Assembly: GCA_013396755.1 (NCBI GenBank)
Contig: VWZF01003015.1
Location: forward strand, 441,454-505,453
Length of the DNA stretch: 64,000 nt
Origin: Sclerurus mexicanus
Lineage: Eukaryota > Chordata > Aves > Passeriformes > Furnariidae
Direction: 5' to 3'
Positions 12,785-23,378 of this stretch are shown one piece after another. Under the pieces are notes generated by a model. The model saw only the letters and a list, made by a program, of their open reading frames with translations, did not search any database and was not told the DNA's origin. Every line of letters starts with the position of its first letter. Position 1 is the first letter of the stretch. The position numbers and the translations under genes are program-made.

Positions 12785-13254
12785 GGCAGTAGAATCAGAA
12801 CAGGTTACTAATGGAAATAAAATAAAAACAAAAAAATAATAGTGATGATTATTATGACGATAATGAAAAGGAGAGGGGGAGAGAGGAATAAAACCCAAGA
12901 AAAACTAGTGATGCACAACACAATTGCCCACCACTCGCTGACTGATGCCCAGCCTGTTCCCCAGTAGCAGTTGGCAGCTCCCAGCCAAATCTCCCCAGTT
13001 TATGTACCGACCATGGTATTCCATGGTATGGAATACCTTTGGCCAGTTTGGGTCAGCTCTCGTGGCCGTGCTCCCTCCCAGCTACTTGTGCACCTGCTCA
13101 CTGGCACTGAGAAGTCCTTAATTTAGGGTAATCCCTACAGAGGAACAACTAAACCGTCAGTATGTTATCAACATTATTCCCATAATAAATCCAAATCACA
13201 TCCCTGTATAGCTAATAAGGAGAAAATTAACTCTACCCCAACCAAACCAGGACA
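12785..13254 (-). mobile_element. Solo LTR of an avian endogenous retrovirus (ERVL-like)
   Basis: In minus orientation the element starts at 13254 with TGTCCTGGTTTGGTTGGGGT, then an AGTTAATTTTC segment, TTGATAACATACTGAC, GTTGTTCCTCTG and CAAGTAGCTGGGAGGG. The AT-rich U3/R part and the TTTATTCCTCTCTCCCCC stretch (about 12873-12890) follow. This order matches a very common avian LTR that I know as ERVL-type; the exact subfamily is not certain. The far end, near 12785, lacks the closing CA and appears truncated. No gag, pol or env sequence adjoins it, so it is a solo or fragmentary LTR. An 8-bp-arm inverted repeat lies at 13015-13037. Confidence 0.82.
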
Positions 13255-16200
13255 GGCTGGCCCGCCGTCTGCCAACCCTCTTATGACTAAATACTGTGTT
13301 AAAGTCTGCCTTTATCAGCATTTTCACGTACAAGGCCAGTTTGGATCACTTTTCTTCTGATGGTTAGAGTATGTGATTGGCATGTCTAAATTCAAAAGTC
13401 TGCAGCCTAGCTGTCTCTATCTGAGCTGGTGATTATGGACTTTCTGTATTGCCGATGAGATAACACTGTTTTTTACCAGGGGAGGATTTCCCTCCTGCTC
13501 CATCTTCAAAAACGCATATCCAGCAGGAGCCAGAGTCTACGCGGGTCTTGCCATGTACCATGGCAGGACTGACAGAAGAAAGTGGAGATCCAAAGTGAGC
13601 TGGTGACACTGCCAGGATGATGACAGGGTTGCTCCCACCTCTATCCCCTCCCTTCCTCCCAGCCTCCCATGCCCCAATCGCACCTTGTGCTTCCCCCCTC
13701 TCTGGTCAGCAGTGCCACCCTTGGTGTCTCTTTGTTTGGTTCTCCTGTTACTTTTTGTTGCTCTTCATATCCACTGCAGTTTATTTGGGTCTGAATGTGA
13801 TAAACTCCACATTTGGACTTTTTTTAAAAGCCAAATATTTGTGGAAAGTAATACTTAGCCAGACTCATATTCCGTCCTTAACACAAATCTAATCCAGATA
13901 CAAGCCAAACAGCAGGACGACAACTGCTCTTAAACTCAGCATGTTTTTAGGATGATAGTTTTCACTAAAGAGAGAAGAGACCAGCTTTTTGACTACTCCA
14001 GGATTAATCCCCACACCTGTGCCAGGCCCACCCTGCAGTCCCTGCCTGCCTTCCTCCTTGCAGGGGTATCTCTGACCCTTAAACCTGAAACTTTCCCACT
14101 GGCTACTCCAGCCTGGCCTTTGTTAACCCAATTTGCTGAAGAAGATGAACTGTCTGTCTTTGTGAGAGTGTGAAAAGATGATCAGTGATTGAGGTGATCA
14201 CATTTTCAAAGGGGATTTGATTTAGTCTATTAATTGGATTTAGCCCATTAATTAATTTTGATTTGGTCTATTAATTTTCAGGCTTGGTTCTGATAATCTC
14301 TTTGTTATCCTCCTTGTTCTCTCTAAAGGTTTCCTTTTTTATCTGTCTACCAAGCCCCAGAGATTCTCCTGGGCTAAGTGGTGAAAATGCAATTTATGAT
14401 TCCAAATGCTTCCTTGTGGAGCTCATAAACCCATGCTAATCCACAGATGTGTTTAACAAAGCAGCTCTGCTTTACCAAGGGAGTTAGCAGAGCATTGATG
14501 GAGAGGTCTTGCCTTCATGCCTGAACCATTCAAAAGTCTCTCCAGTCCAACTCAAACCACTGAGAAAGGAGAGGGTTGGAGCAGATGGGTTGACCCAGTG
14601 TCCCTAACAGATAGGGGTGACACATGCTCTTCTGCCCTGCAGCAGAGAAGAAGGAAGAGGTTACAGAGGTACTGCGATACCAAGATACTTCCCTGGCTTC
14701 CCACGACCCTCCTCAATAAGCCTTTCTGTCTCCAAGGAGACCCACCATGTGAATAAACCTTGTTTAGAACTGAAAGACTATCTGGAAGCTATCTCAGCTT
14801 CTTTCCCTGCTGACCACTCTGTGGCTGTATCCTCATCTTTAGCTGAGCTCTGCTCCAAAGTCAGGACCAGTCAATATGAAAACCTGTTGTTCGTTCACCT
14901 TTTCAGTGCTACACACAGCGCTGACCCACTGACCTATGGAACTGGTTGCTGCATGATGTCATGCAACCTAAAAGTTTGTGTGGGTTTAAGGAGAGACTAA
15001 AGAAATTCACCAAAAAAATGTTCTTCAGGATCTGTAATTAAATATGCAGACACAAGGTGTGGTTCGGTGTGGCTCCTTGCTAAGTGGGGCTGGGAGAGTG
15101 CTGGGATGATTTATTATGACATACTTTCATCCTTCTGGGACACTGGGGAAATGGGTGTTTGGTTCTACCAGCCTGGCCCCCCATTCTTTTTAAGGCTTCA
15201 CCCCTCTGCTGAAGCAGCCTGGTGCCACAACAGTGTTGAAACCTTGTAGGGTTGAGGCTCAGCTGACATCCACCAAGTACAGTCTTTCTGCATGCACTGC
15301 TGCATATGAGAGCCATACTTAAGGTGGCCACGTGAAAGTATCTACTAATTCTGGACTCCAGCGCTGTGATCCCTCCTATATCTGATCCCTTCAAGCTGCA
15401 TGAGCAAGATCCAGACCTTTACTAATACACCAGACCTTGCAGGAGTTTCTCTTGTGGAGGGTTTCCCATGTGGGGTCTGAAGGGTCCCAGCACAGGCAGA
15501 GTGCAACCTGCTGTGTGCTTCTGCACAGGTCTGCAATGGGATCTGTTCTCATGAGAGTCTGTCTTGTTTGGATCTGCTCTGGCGTACCCACCACTGGGCT
15601 GCAGACAAGCACTCAGCTGTGTTTGCAAGATGCGTTTTGTGTGGGAGAGAGAGAAGGAAAGGCAATCTCACCTGTCTGTTTCCTGCATGACATTCCCAGC
15701 CTGAGGTTTCACCAGCATCCGTCTTTTCAATGGCTCACAACCTCTTCTGAGCTCATGTCCTCCCACATCTTCTCCCTGAAAACTGTCCTCTGGCTCATGT
15801 GTTTTCCAGGCAGTACCTTGCAACCCTTCCTGCCTCCCTATCCCAAATGTTCCTTTGTTACCAGCCTCTTGAATGATCCAATTCAGCCCCTGCCAGACCC
15901 TTAAACACTAGTGTGCTCTATGATTTACAAAGCACATTGCCTACAGTGAATTCCTTGCCTGATGTTTTCACAGACATTTGGGACAGCAAGGCAGCTATAC
16001 ATCACAGAGTAGTTGTGTTTTCCTTCTCCTTTTTATATTTCAGGGGATTGAGGGATTTCTGAGAGTGCCTTGAAGCAGCTACAAGTGTTCAGAGCTAAGA
16101 AGATGAGCTGGACTCAGATACCTGAACATGAGGTCTCTGCATATTCACAGAATGTAAATCCTGGCTCTAAAGGCCTTTCTAGTCCTTCTTGGGACTGTCA

Positions 16201-17671
16201 TCAGTGAGCTAGCACAGAAAGACAACAGGATTTAATGTCCTGAGCAGGACTGAAACTGGCTGTCCTCTATGTGTGTCCAGAAACCCACCGGGGAACAAGC
16301 AGACATAATTCTAGGAGTCTTTAAGAAGGACAGCTGAGCTCTTCCTCAATTCATGAGGACCCAGCTGCAGCTGTGTAAGCACCTTCTCTCCCTCTTTGTG
16401 ATATCTGTGACCTGGAGCAAGCATGTACAGGGCATGCATGTGCAGACACCCATCCTGCAAGAGCTCCTTGGCTGAGGCCTGGCACACTCATTTCATCAGG
16501 GGAGAACTGGCAGCCAGGGAGGCTGTAGCCTGGAAAGTATCTCAGCATCAGCCTTTGACTACCCTTATGCCTTATCTCCCTGAACTCAGAGGGGGAAAAG
16601 GACAGCATTTTTTTTTTGATTTGCCGGGGTCTGGTTGGGGCAAATTGAGAGCACAGCTCCCCACCATGCAGGAAATCTATGTGTTGGGTTATGGAGAAGG
16701 AGGGGGCTGGCCTTTATCCAGCTGTGTCCCTGTCTTTCTCTTGCAATAGAAGAGAAGGACAGAGGTCTTGCTCTGTACCACAGCTCTGCACTTCCTCACA
16801 GCCCCTCACTGGAGCTGGCTGTGGGGGAAATACACCAGCAGGGATAACAGCCAGGCTGGCGGTGCAAGGACACCAGGCAGACCCTGGTACAGTGGCTGAA
16901 ATCTCAGAGTACACTCCAAGCTTTGAGAACTATGCAGGCTCCTCACATTTAGACCGTGCACAGTAGAAGGCTTAGTGCATCTCTCTAGGGTGTTGAACTG
17001 AAATTTTAGCTGCCGTGGTTCTCAGGGAGATGTTGTGTTCCCATCCTCCCACAGTCTGACATGCCTCAGTGCCTGGCTGCATCCCTGCTGCAGGGATGCC
17101 CTTGGGGCAGCCATGCACTCCTGGGGGCTGCCCTGTTGCTCTGCCCAAGTGTGTCTGACACACTGTGCTGCCTGGAGCTGTCAGTGTGTGTGACAGAGGC
17201 CCTGTGGAGAAGCAAAGGTGCTGGGAAGAACGTGCTCATCATACTCATTTCCACAGACTTGCTTAGCTAGGTGCAAGTCTAGGTGCCACAAAACATCATG
17301 CTTGGGAGTCTAAACAATCTTGGTGGCTGGAGAGGTCCAGGAGCCAACGGCTTGAGGTACCCTGGGGTTGATGCTGCAGGAGTGAGACAGAATGTAAGGC
17401 TCTGAAAAGGGCTGGTGACGATTAGTTCCAAACACAGCAAACTGTAATCAGAGAATTATTCAGGAATAATTATGCCTTGATAACAACATTACACTTTCTA
17501 TTTCCCTTATTGCTGTTCTTGTTAAATATAATTACCATGCAAATTGCACAGCACAAGCAAGCCCAGGTGATTAAAAGGGCCATGGGGGCCTTGGGAGCAG
17601 ACTGAGGTGACTGTAAGTACATATCTCTCTGATTGCTTAGTTGTTTGTCCAGATTTGCACTTGGGAGATCC
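13255..17671. other. Unique non-coding stretch
   Basis: No gene was recognised. The block holds a small AT-rich tandem repeat at 14219-14278 (listed). A weak candidate old-repeat remnant lies near 15905-15960 (TTTACAAAGCACATTG). An AT-rich block at 17410-17545 carries a POU octamer, ATGCAAAT, at 17537-17544. Everything else is unassigned unique DNA. Confidence 0.4.
14219..14278 (+). repeat. Short degenerate AT-rich tandem repeat
   Basis: Three imperfect units follow one another: GATTTAGTCTATTAATTG, a GATTTAGCCCATTAATTAA-type unit, and GATTTGGTCTATTAATTTT. Each contains a core TATTAAT or CATTAAT, so the array also forms a cluster of homeodomain-type ATTA sites. Confidence 0.75.
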
Positions 17672-17812
17672 TAGAATCATAGAATTGTTTAGGCTGGAAA
17701 ACCATCTAATACCATAGAGTCTAAGCATATACCCAGCACTGCTAAGTCCACCACTGAACCGCATCCCCAGGTGCCACATCTACATGTCTTTTAAATACCT
17801 CCAGGGATGGTA

Positions 17813-18239
17813 TTTAAAATGGTATTCACTATTGCCCTAGGCAGCCTATTACAATGCTTGATAACACTTTAAATGAAGAAATTTTTTTTTTTTAATAGCC
17901 AAACTAAACCTCCCTTGGTGCAACTTGAGGCCATTTTCTCTTATCTCTTATTACATTGGAGAAGAGACCCACCTCTATCTCGCTGTCCTTCTTTCAAGTG
18001 TTTGTAGAGAGTGACAAGATCCCCCNTTTAAAATGGTATTCACTATTGCCCTAGGCAGCCTATTACAATGCTTGATAACACTTTAAATGAAGAAATTTTT
18101 TTTTTTTAATAGCCAAACTAAACCTCCCTTGGTGCAACTTGAGGCCATTTTCTCTTATCTCTTATTACATTGGAGAAGAGACCCACCTCTATCTCGCTGT
18201 CCTTCTTTCAAGTGTTTGTAGAGAGTGACAAGATCCCCC
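17813..18239. repeat. Exact 213-bp duplication across a single N (likely assembly artefact)
   Basis: Bases 17813-18025 and 18027-18239 are identical as far as I can read, separated by one N at 18026. The unit lies inside the CR1 copy and begins TTTAAAATGGTATTCACT. An exact tandem copy abutting a one-base N is what results when a scaffolder fails to merge overlapping contig ends. It is probably not a real duplication. Confidence 0.88.
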
Positions 18240-18339
18240 CTGAGCCTCCTTTCCTCCAGACTAAATGCCCCCAGCTCCGTCAGCTGCTCCACATCATACT
18301 TGTGCTCCAGATACTTCCCCAGCTCCACTGCCCTTCTCT

Positions 18340-18400
18340 GGACACTCTGCAGCACTTCAATGNNNNNNNNNNNNNNNGGACACTCTGCAGCACTTCAATG
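18340..18400. other. 15-N gap flanked by identical 23-bp ends
   Basis: The 23 bases at 18340-18362, starting GGACACTCTGCAGCAC, are repeated at 18378-18400 after 15 N (18363-18377). As at 18026, this is an unmerged contig overlap. The real sequence is probably continuous with one copy. Confidence 0.88.
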
Positions 18401-18866
18401 TCTTTCTTTTCATGAAGGGCCCCTAACTGATCAGTTCAAGGATTCAAGGTGCCTTACCAGTGCCCAGTACAGGGGAAGAATCACTTCCCTGCTTCTGCTG
18501 GCCACACTATTGCTGTAGAGGCCAGGATGCCCTTGGTCTTCTAGCTCCCCTGGGCACACTCTGGCTCATGTTCAGCCATTGTTAACCAGCCCCCCCAGGT
18601 CTTTTTCTGCCCCAAGCAGCTTTCCAGACACTCTGCTCCCAGTTTGGAGTATGGCAGGCATTTGTTGTGACCCAAGGCCAGGACCCAACACTTGCTGAAC
18701 TTCACACAATTGGCCTCAGCCCACCAATCCAGCCTGTCCAGATTCTTCTGCAGAGCCTTCCTGCTCTTCAGTACAACAACACTCCCGCCCAGTTTGGTGT
18801 TGTCTGTGAAATTACTGAGGGTGCCCTTGATCCACTCGTCCAGATAATTGATAAAGACATAATCCA

Positions 18867-21295
18867 AGGCAAATATTGAATTCAGCTGCACCTAAACTCT
18901 TCACTGAGAAGGAGTTTAGAAAGCAAGGGAGTGCTTTCTGCACCTCATGACTCAATGGCAGGGCTTCTTTAATAAATTTTGCCTAAGCCTTCCACGCCCG
19001 CCCGTGACAAATACCAAAGACCAGTGTGACTGGCCCCAGCTGGATGTAACACAGTTCACCAGTCTCTGAGCTTGGCCAGTTTTTCACCCAGAAAAGAATG
19101 TTCCTGTCTAAGCTGTGGGATACCATTCTCTCCAGAAGAATGCTGTGGGAGACATATAATCATGTCCTCACATGATTATAAAGTGAGTTCAGCTCAGAGA
19201 AGTGAGGAAGGACTGAGAAACAGCTCCAAGTTGGCCAGGTATCTGCCAGAGGGTCAGGAGGGGCTCTGCTGTGAAGACCTCCAGATGCAGTGCCATACAA
19301 ACGGCTGTGGCTTCTCATCATTGTCCTTTAGAACTGCCCTGCAACAAAGTGCCCCAGCGGGAGATGTCCCCCTACCATCCAGTATTCCTGGCCAATTCAG
19401 CACCCATCCCTCACTCTTCATCACAGTGACTGGGCACCTGCTAAGCTTTCCATGCTCCTGTGGCTTGTGGTTCATAGGCATCACTTTTCCAGCTCTCACT
19501 GTGGAACTACATGCAGAGGTAGGAAGTAGAAGTTGCTTTTTTGTTTCTTCCTTCCCCTCTCATCAACACATAGGTATCTGAAGGACATGAACAGGAAGGC
19601 AGAGGAGGATCTGTTAAGCATAATGAAGTGGAGGAGTATGACAGAAACTGCTGAATGGAGTTCCCCGGGGAGGGCTTGGAACATTATCACCTGAGTCAGT
19701 GAAAAAGCTGCTGAACAAATCCACAGCATGGAAGGATAATCTCACCAATGCCCTATGGGACAAGGACAGCTCTTTGCTGCAAGGGTTGGAAGCTGGGATG
19801 CGCAGCCCTGATGACCTGTGTGGGGTTAGCTCTCCACACATTCTTCTGCTGCTGCCTCATCTGCCCCCTTGTGAGGTTAATGGACATGGTATTTCCCATA
19901 CTTGTCTTGTTTCTGATTGACAGCAAGGCCTCTAGCTCATCCGGGGTACCTCACCTCTGTCTCTTAGCTGCAAAACAGCCTCTCAGCATGGCCATCACAT
20001 CTCCACTGGACTGGCACATGAAAGAGACTTGCTGCCACAGGTGTTCTTGACTCCACTGCAATGGACGGGCTTAAAAGCAGATGCCTTGCCCAGCAGCCAT
20101 CCCAGGGCTGCAGATGGGACAAATACAGAGTGGGAAGCAACCTGCTTTTCCCCTTCTGCTCTGGGCCACCTCTTTTCTTTGTGCCTGTCTTCACCAAGCT
20201 GAAAACATTGGGTCAAGAGCACTTACCTGCTGTTCTTCCTGGTGCAGCCATGAGATCAGGCTAATTACAGGGCTCTCAGCTCCTCAGATGAAATTCTTTT
20301 TCTATATATACATGCATACATACATATGTGCACTGAGTTTATTATTATTACCATCCCAGACAATCCTTCTTCATTAGGGCTTGGAATTTGCTTTCGATGC
20401 TTTCAGTCAGATCTTTAACATTATTTAAACACAGTGAGTTTGAAAGAGTTTTTGTTATTTTTAATGCAGACCAGATTTTGCTGGGATAAAGAGAATGAAA
20501 TTGTTCTCCATCTAGACCAACAAGCTGCTTCCCTGTCTGCAGGAACCAGGAAGCTCCTCATTGGCAAATTCAACCTGCAGTGCTTTTGAAATCGCAGCCA
20601 GGAGTCTGAGGAGGGGGAAAAGAGGATGAATATCTCTTCCTACCTGTGCCACAGGTCGGTATGGACCATGGTGGCACACCAAAGGTTCTCTTGAGTGTGG
20701 AGTGAGCATCAAGCAGGCGCCTGCAGCTCTGTTGCCTTCCCTGTGCGTCACAGCACTCAAGGACGTCAGGAGCACATCTGGTGTGCCCGGCGCGTGATGG
20801 GGAAGGAGTCCCTGTGCTCGGCACAGCTGGGACTGTGTGTCTGCTCACAGGCTCCTTTGAACGTCTGGCCCTGCTATGTGGTACCTCCCCAGCTGGAACA
20901 CTGCGCTGGGACCAGTCTCTCCAGGACCCCATATATCAGAAGGAAAACACATCTCATCTCGGATCTATCACCCAGCTAAGTCTGGTATGTTGATCCTAGA
21001 GAAGGGAGAGGCCAAAGTCGTTTGCTGGGAATGTGGGAGATCCAGGCAAAGACGGAAGGGAGTTGTCTAAGACTCACACACTGCAGGGATGGGGCTCTGT
21101 CCAAGCAGTCCTGGCTGTGCAATTGTGGGAAAGACAGACACAGACTGCTTCTGTGAGCAGTCCCAGTGCGCTGAAAATGTGTTTAATGGGGAAAAAAAAA
21201 TCTGGTCAGAGAAGAAATCCCTCTGGATGATGTTCCTTTTAAATGTCAGGATTGAAAGGAAGGAACTGTATTGAACCATATACCAACCGTATCCA
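18867..21295. other. Unique non-coding stretch
   Basis: No gene was recognised. An open frame of 169 codons at 19072-19581 (+) has no recognisable motif. A short degenerate TATA/CATA microsatellite lies near 20301-20332. No other structure is evident. Confidence 0.4.
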
Positions 21296-21900
21296 AACAC
21301 ATCCTGGCTGCATCCGAAACAGTGTGGGAAGCTGGTCAAAGGAGGGAATTCTGCTCCTCTGCTTTTGTGAGACCCCACCTGGAGTGCTGCATTTGTCTTT
21401 TTGATCCTCTGCAGAGGAAGGACATCGACCTGTTGAAGTGAGTCCAGAGGAGGCCAAGAAGGTGACCAAAGGATGGAGAACCTCTTATATGCAGACAGGC
21501 TGAGAGAGCTGGGGTTGTTCAGCCTGGAGAAGAAAAGGCTCTGGGGAGACCTTTCAGCACCTTCCAGTACCTAAGGGGCCTACAAGAAAACTGGAGATGG
21601 ACTTTTGGCAAGGGCATGTAGAGACAGAACAAGAGGGGATGGCTTCAAACTCAAAGAGTGGAGATTTAGATTAGATATTAGGATGAAATTCTTTACTGTG
21701 AGGGTGGTGAGGCATTGGAGCAAGTTGCTCAGAGAAGCTGTGGATTCCCCATCCTTGGCAGTGTTCAAGGCCAGGCTACATTGGGCTTTGAACAGCCTGG
21801 TCTAGTGCAAGGTGTCCCTGTCCACGTCAGAGGGATTTGAACAGGTTGGTCTTTAAGCTCCCTTCCAACATAAACCATTCTATGATTGTGTGATTCTATA
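21296..21900 (+). mobile_element. CR1 LINE 3' portion
   Basis: The sequence runs through the CR1 landmarks in order. It has ATCCTGGCTGCATCCGAAAC, GTGAGACCCCACCTGGAGTG, a GAGAGAGCTGGGGTTGTTCA block and CCTGGAGAAGAAAAGG. It then has GTGAGGGTGGTGAGGCATTGG and GTGTTCAAGGCCAGGCT. The tail TTCTATGATTGTGTGATTCT ends at about 21900. The reverse-transcriptase end is out of frame at several points. It is a plus-strand, 5'-truncated, inactive copy. Confidence 0.94.
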
Positions 21901-22149
21901 AGGAGAGAAATAGATAAAAAAAGAGCAAAAGAGATAGATAATCTTCAAATTTTCTTCAACAGCTGGAAAACAGATGCAAACTGGGTATCAGAATAGCATT
22001 TCTTCTGGAAAGAGAAAAAACCAAATCCCTTATGAGATCTCTCTGCTATAGAAGTATTCGGTGGAAGAGATGGAAGAAAACCACCATCTTGCAGAGATGC
22101 CCAGGTGGGAAAGGGAGTGAGTGAAGCTGAAATAATATATTGACACTAG

Positions 22150-22540
22150 AACAAACATGTGTGAATGGACCATGAATAAATATAAGCTGGAGATGAGAAG
22201 AAACTACTCAACCCACAATAGTCCTGGAACTGCCTCCTGCAAAGCACTGATGGGGAGAGAGAGATTAAAGAAAGCTTGGAATGGGCCCCTAGACTAAATG
22301 AGCACTTTGCCTTATTTTTTGATAAGACCAGAGCTGCTGCCCACAGGAGTATATTTGTGAAGCATAATTAGAAATGAGGGCATGGAAATTGTCACAGCTA
22401 GTCTGGAAAAAAAGTTTGATGAGCTCAACGCTCTGAACTTGGTGTGACTGGGTAGCCTCCATCCCAGAAACTGGGAGATTGGCTGGCAATAATTTAAGCA
22501 TCAACCAGGGCATGGCTTGGTGTGATCGCATTAAATTGGC
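22150..22540 (+). mobile_element. Ancient CR1/L3-like LINE fragment
   Basis: The segment AATTAGAAATGAGGGCATGG, then GATGAGCTCAACGCTCTGAA and CCATCCCAGAA (about 22365-22470), resembles the start of the RT domain of old amniote CR1/L3 LINEs. That region encodes a DELNALN..G.HPR-like string. The stretch at 22160-22280 (AAGCTGGAGATGAGAAGAAA, TGGAACTGCCTCC) instead resembles the 3' part of such elements, so two fragments may abut. Divergence is high and stops are frequent. It is clearly older than the typical avian CR1 copies. Confidence 0.5.
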
Positions 22541-23065
22541 TCCAACTGAGCTGAGGCTGGAAACTTAAAGATATTTATTACCCATGAGTGCAGGAGACCC
22601 CAAAGAGCTACTGCTGTTATGGGTCAGGAAGGAGATACTGGTAGGGCTGGAGGTGCAGTCCTGGGAAGCCGGCAGGACTCCCAGCATGATTTTGTTTTTG
22701 CAGAATAAACAGGCCCAGGCAAGACCCTGGAGCCTGCAGAGGGAAAGGTGTCCTCAGCAGTCCCCTGCAGCACAGTGGAGGGGGAGCTGCTCCTCTACCT
22801 TCGCTTTCCAAACCACTGCCTTCCTTGGCATCATCAGTCGAGAGAGCTGCCATCCACTTGAGGCTCTCTCCTTCTTCTTGTCCTGATTATTATGATCATT
22901 ACTGTCTCATTTCGAGCTGTAAATCAGAAATATTGTGCCTCGTATTTTTCCTCCCTGGGGAACGCATAACTAGGGGTGAGATTGGCTCTGAAGTTCAGTG
23001 CTGTTCTGTTGAAAAACTGCCTCAACAAATCGAAACTGTCTCACTTTTTAGAAGAAGTTTTGATT

Positions 23066-23324
23066 GGAATCAATCTTTCTTTTTTTTATGAGCATAAAAA
23101 GGGAGTAGTTAAAAGTAAGATTTATTCCAAATTCATCTTATCAGCTCTGAGACATTCAATTTTGTAATCAATTCCCACAGGGGCTCCACCAAGAAGCCCA
23201 TATTCAGAATCAATCTTGTATTTCATTAGGTTATTTCTGGTGTTAAAAAATAAGATTGATTCTTACTTTATGTTATAGCGCTAGAGCAATTTATTTTTTA
23301 ATGATATGAGGTAAGAATCAATCT
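23066..23324. repeat. Cluster of interlocking inverted repeats
   Basis: The motif AGAATCAATCTT (23206-23217) is the exact complement of AAGATTGATTCT (23252-23263), with a 34-base loop. The overlapping AGATTGATTCTTAC (23253-23266) is the exact complement of GTAAGAATCAATCT (23311-23324), with a 44-base loop. The central arm can therefore pair with either neighbour. Related imperfect arms occur upstream: GGAATCAATCTT at 23066-23077 and AAGTAAGATTTATTCC at 23113-23128. I do not recognise a transposon terminus. Confidence 0.85.
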
Positions 23325-23330
23325 CTGGCT

Positions 23331-23338
23331 TCTTCTTC

Positions 23339-23378
<40 letters not shown>
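23331..23378 (+). repeat. Pyrimidine microsatellite (TTTTC)n / poly(T)
   Basis: A pure T/C tract containing about four CTTTT units, ending in an 18-base T run. It directly follows the inverted-repeat cluster. Length is probably variable. Confidence 0.9.

Larger units (their letters stand above)
17672..18866 (-). mobile_element. CR1 LINE, truncated, split by assembly gaps
   Basis: The minus strand encodes the C-terminal part of the CR1 reverse transcriptase. Pieces seen include LSNFTDNTKLGGSV (about 18780-18825; the usual FADD block reads FTDN), LDRLDWWAEANCVKFSK, then LQSVQRRAVELGKYLEHKYD and LEERRLRGDLVTLYKHLK. The 3' end lies at 17672, where the + strand reads AGAATCATAGAATTG, the complement of the CR1 tail. 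Frameshifts separate the pieces, and two N gaps at 18026 and 18363-18377 sit inside. The consensus differs from the copies at 0.2 kb and 47.5 kb, so it probably belongs to another CR1 subfamily. Confidence 0.92.
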
